Source: Colimorpha_A sp045543555
GTDB taxonomy: Bacteria; Bacillota; Clostridia; Oscillospirales; CAG-272
DNA: 17,554 nt
Direction of reading: 5' to 3'
Assembly: GCA_045543555.1 (NCBI GenBank)
Contig: JAZQMQ010000008.1
Coordinates: 1-17,554 of the forward strand
Made by a program: the position numbers and the translations under genes. The notes under the pieces are model-generated. The model searched no databases. It saw only the letters and a list, made by a program, of their open reading frames with translations, and was not told the DNA's origin. Positions 15,211-17,554 of the stretch are shown here, in pieces (position 1 is the first letter of the stretch; every line of letters starts with the position of its first letter).

Positions 15211-15504
15211 TTATGATAGTATGCTATATGAAATATACATATCACTATCACTGTCATAATAACCATAGGTATTAACGGAATCTGATTTTATCCGCTCCGA
15301 AACGCCAAATGCATCAATTAATGCAATAGGCAAAGGAGCATGAAGGAACAACCAAAATGTTGAAAAACCAATCTCTATAGCCAATGATTCTCTGGGGTCA
15401 TAGCTACTAAAACATGTCAGGAAGTGCTTCAAGGAAACCAAAATTCCAAAGATGCAAACATACACTATGATCAGATTCTTAATGAGCGATTTGTTTAGTT
15501 TCAT
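15211..15504 (-). CDS. Small two-pass membrane protein, unknown
   Basis: I chose the ATG at 15504 (97 residues) because a long purine-rich Shine-Dalgarno sequence (GGGAGGAGG) sits directly before it. The in-frame ATG at 15537 would start inside the upstream coding sequence. Hydrophobic segments lie near residues 10-29 (NLIIVYVCIFGILVSLKHFL) and 44-64 (FSTFWLFLHAPLPIALIDAF). The tail is polar and rich in Tyr, Ser and Asp (YGYYDSDSDMYISYS). I do not recognise a family. It lies between the lipoprotein gene (29 bp upstream) and the eight-pass protein (12 bp downstream). Confidence 0.68.
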   Translation of the reverse strand: MKLNKSLIKNLIIVYVCIFGILVSLKHFLTCFSSYDPRESLAIEIGFSTFWLFLHAPLPIALIDAFGVSERIKSDSVNTYGYYDSDSDMYISYSILS

Positions 15505-15533
15505 ATTTCCTCCTCCCTCATATAATCTTAGTA

Positions 15534-16178
15534 TCATTTTCTATATGGTATTACCTCCGCGTTTAATACATTTTCAATATTCTGGCAAATGTCGTAATAC
15601 AGTAAATTTATTTGTTCTATCAACAACCGGTCATCGCTATTTCTGTCCTTAACAACGTATTGACAGTAATACTTATTGTTTATTACATAACGATATAGTA
15701 CTCCCGAAATCTCCTGCGAATAGTACAATTTTTCTAATTCGTGTTTGCTACAATTCTGAAAGATCATATCAGGATCATATCCCTTATCATCGTACCTAAC
15801 CGTTAAAGCGTATTTTGCGTTGTCATCTTCTTCTGATTTCCACGATACAGTAAGTGTTACATCTCCACTTAATTCGAAGCTATCAAAAGATATTATCCCG
15901 CGTTCATATGAATATCTGTATGGTTCGCAACCAAAATTATTAACGTTCAACGCTTCAGCAATTCTTATCATTGTCTCATCGCACGACGATGTTCCTCCGT
16001 CACTTTTGAATTTTGTTTTGAATTCATCAAAAGTATTGGATATTATGGTCTCCGGTACACGATCTACAAAGCCGCCTTTTTCAGAGCTTTCAGAATGATT
16101 GGAGAAAGAAGCGGAAGTACAAGACGTAAATGCAATACAAATCGCGATTACAACGACTAAAAATAATGTTTTTTTCAT
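15534..16178 (-). CDS. Lipoprotein of unknown function in the metzincin operon
   Basis: This 214-residue protein has GGGGAG about 7 nt before the ATG at 16178. The signal peptide MKKTLFLVVVIAICIAFTSC ends in a lipobox with Cys20, so the mature protein should be anchored on the outer membrane face. A Ser/Glu/Gly-rich linker (about 21-38) is followed by a globular region of mixed helix and strand. No catalytic motif is visible, and I do not recognise the family. The gene starts 13 bp after the metzincin stop codon. As a surface-anchored neighbour of a secreted protease it might be a partner, inhibitor or anchor, by context only. Confidence 0.78.
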   Translation of the reverse strand: MKKTLFLVVVIAICIAFTSCTSASFSNHSESSEKGGFVDRVPETIISNTFDEFKTKFKSDGGTSSCDETMIRIAEALNVNNFGCEPYRYSYERGIISFDSFELSGDVTLTVSWKSEEDDNAKYALTVRYDDKGYDPDMIFQNCSKHELEKLYYSQEISGVLYRYVINNKYYCQYVVKDRNSDDRLLIEQINLLYYDICQNIENVLNAEVIPYRK

Positions 16179-16191
16179 TTCAAATCTCCCC

Positions 16192-17554
16192 TTAAAATTT
16201 ATTTACATTTGCACTAATGACATTTTTGCAACTGTTACACCAATATGAAGAATAGTCATATGGACCATTAAATGCATTCCAGCCCGTTTCCATAATACAA
16301 GGTTGACCCTCTTTAGGAGAATGATGTGTCGCGCCATAGTTGTGGGATAATTCATGTGCGATAACAAGAGCTCTTGAGCTTATTGTATTAAAATAGTTGT
16401 TTATACAAACTATCGGATAATTGTAATCAGATAATCCTGCCAAGCCATAGTGACTAGGATTATCTCCCGGGGAATAAAAACACAGTTTGTGACCGGATAT
16501 AGTTACACGAATAGTGTTATCTGGAATATCAACAATCAAATTGTTTCTCAGTCGGATAAAACTTTTACAGTGGCAATTGTGTTGAAATCCGTCACTACTA
16601 TTGTTATTGTTAGGATTATGAGAGTATTGCAATAAACAATCGTCATCATCAATGCAATTGCAATACTCATTTATATCGGTTGTTGGACATAGGTCCGCAT
16701 CAGAAATATAATTTGTTACACCACCAAGTTCGAAATATATTCCGCATTTCTCGGAAAATGCCTGCGCCAGTGTTAGAAACACTTCGTTTCTGATGCTAGA
16801 CTCTATATCAATCATAACATTTTGATCATCACTACCGTCGTCAATATCATCCCTATTCGCTTTCACAAAGCCATAATCGTAACTAAATTCTAGATAGACA
16901 TTTCCATTTCTTACATACCACTCATCCTTATAGGTGTTAACAGCATAATCGTCCTGTTGAATTTTTAGATTGGTTCCACTTTCCGATTGCACTGCCATGA
17001 CGATTTCCGGATTACTTGTGTAATAGGCACACTTAGCCATTATCTTATATGATTCGCTAAGAGTTTTTGTTATTGACCACTTTTGGTTGTCATTAGTTGC
17101 TGAATATGATGTAAGCTTGAGATTTGTATTATTTGATGTTTCGCTTCCTGTCGGTACAGTTATCGCACAATTGTTTTTGGCATTAATTATTGCATAATAT
17201 CCACCGCCAGCAAAAGTAAGATTCCATTTTTGATGATCCCCGCCATCAAAAGCAATATCCTCAATATCACCACCAGTTACACCATATGAGGGAGCATTGG
17301 CATTATCAGGTTGTGCATAATTTCTTGTTTCTCTATTTTGCAGAAAATACGTTCCCTCGTCAAACTCGACGATATATGCTATGAACGTCGTAGTTTTGCC
17401 CGTTGGCTTATGCGTTGCGGTGACAGAGACGTTTCCAACCTCACCTTTACCCGAAAACGTTCCGCTTGAACTATTATAGCTAAGCTTTTGGGTGTTTGAA
17501 ATCGAGAACGTAAAGTCACTTACATCAGTCCATTTTGCGTTTGAAGGCGTGGGG
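16192..17554 (-). CDS. Secreted metzincin protease with Ig-like and ricin-type lectin domains (N-terminus beyond right edge)
   Basis: The frame is open from the right edge with no stop, giving 453 visible residues. The Met at 17040 is internal and not a start. Visible residues 1-62 look like a bacterial Ig-like (Big_2-type) domain. Residues about 67-215 form a ricin-type beta-trefoil with three repeats, each ending near a Trp: HQKW at Trp110, NQKW at Trp159 and DEW at Trp212, spaced about 50 apart. The C-terminal catalytic domain carries HELSHNYGATH (16324-16356; His400, Glu401, His404, His410), the zinc-binding HExxHxxGxxH of metzincins. A Met-turn candidate is CIMETG (Met421). Several cysteines precede and follow the motif. 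The domain order fits a secreted, glycan-targeted metalloprotease acting on host or microbial glycoproteins. It is the most upstream visible gene of a four-gene operon; the promoter and signal peptide lie outside the window. Confidence 0.9.
   Translation of the reverse strand, partial: PTPSNAKWTDVSDFTFSISNTQKLSYNSSSGTFSGKGEVGNVSVTATHKPTGKTTTFIAYIVEFDEGTYFLQNRETRNYAQPDNANAPSYGVTGGDIEDIAFDGGDHQKWNLTFAGGGYYAIINAKNNCAITVPTGSETSNNTNLKLTSYSATNDNQKWSITKTLSESYKIMAKCAYYTSNPEIVMAVQSESGTNLKIQQDDYAVNTYKDEWYVRNGNVYLEFSYDYGFVKANRDDIDDGSDDQNVMIDIESSIRNEVFLTLAQAFSEKCGIYFELGGVTNYISDADLCPTTDINEYCNCIDDDDCLLQYSHNPNNNNSSDGFQHNCHCKSFIRLRNNLIVDIPDNTIRVTISGHKLCFYSPGDNPSHYGLAGLSDYNYPIVCINNYFNTISSRALVIAHELSHNYGATHHSPKEGQPCIMETGWNAFNGPYDYSSYWCNSCKNVISANVNKF

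Noticed and set aside
16192..17040. Metzincin gene as a complete 282-residue protein starting at 17040
   Set aside because: The frame continues without a stop to the window edge and encodes the first two ricin-type repeats and an Ig-like domain upstream. The Met lies inside the third trefoil repeat and has no ribosome binding site.

Overview
This window looks like chromosomal DNA of a low-to-moderate GC Firmicute, most likely an uncultured gut Clostridia member (Oscillospiraceae or a relative). The evidence is strong AAGGAG/GGAGG ribosome binding sites, near-consensus sigma-A promoters with 17-bp spacers, an HPr with both His15 and Ser46, and lipoproteins of a type common in gut Clostridia. 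The taxonomic placement is inference. I see no tRNA, rRNA, CRISPR array, transposase, integrase or phage gene.

Layout. (1) 1-2887, minus strand: three paralogous solute-binding-type lipoprotein genes in tandem. One runs off the left edge (1-576), one is complete (789-2342), and one is a decayed C-terminal remnant (2534-2887). The two intact-looking copies each have a near-consensus promoter. (2) 2906-5716, minus strand: a cytoplasmic GH2 beta-galactosidase with its own promoter. (3) 5921-10067, plus strand: rimM-trmD, then a large polytopic O-antigen-ligase-like protein and two small single-pass proteins resembling DUF4330. This may be one transcription unit starting at an extended -10 promoter that diverges from the beta-galactosidase. 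(4) 10106-10495: a monocistronic HPr gene with promoter and terminator. (5) 10526-13397: a tight uvrC-rsmD-coaD housekeeping cluster. (6) 13402-14335: a sugar-phosphate isomerase/epimerase-family TIM-barrel gene with its own promoter and a strong bidirectional terminator. (7) 14383-17554, minus strand: a four-gene apparent operon. It encodes a secreted Ig-like + ricin-type lectin + metzincin protease (N-terminus beyond the right edge), a lipoprotein, a two-pass 97-residue membrane protein and an eight-pass membrane protein, and ends at the shared terminator.

How the parts relate. Regions 1 and 2 suggest carbohydrate sensing or uptake and galactoside hydrolysis, although no permease is visible. 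A cre/LacI-like palindrome lies in the beta-galactosidase/rimM divergent intergenic region, and the HPr is of the Ser46 type that partners with CcpA in Firmicutes. Regions 3 and 5 are core translation, repair and CoA genes with an envelope cassette between them. The least familiar parts are the metzincin operon and the ligase-like/DUF4330-like cassette. The tandem lipoprotein array shows clear signs of recent duplication, sequence exchange and decay.
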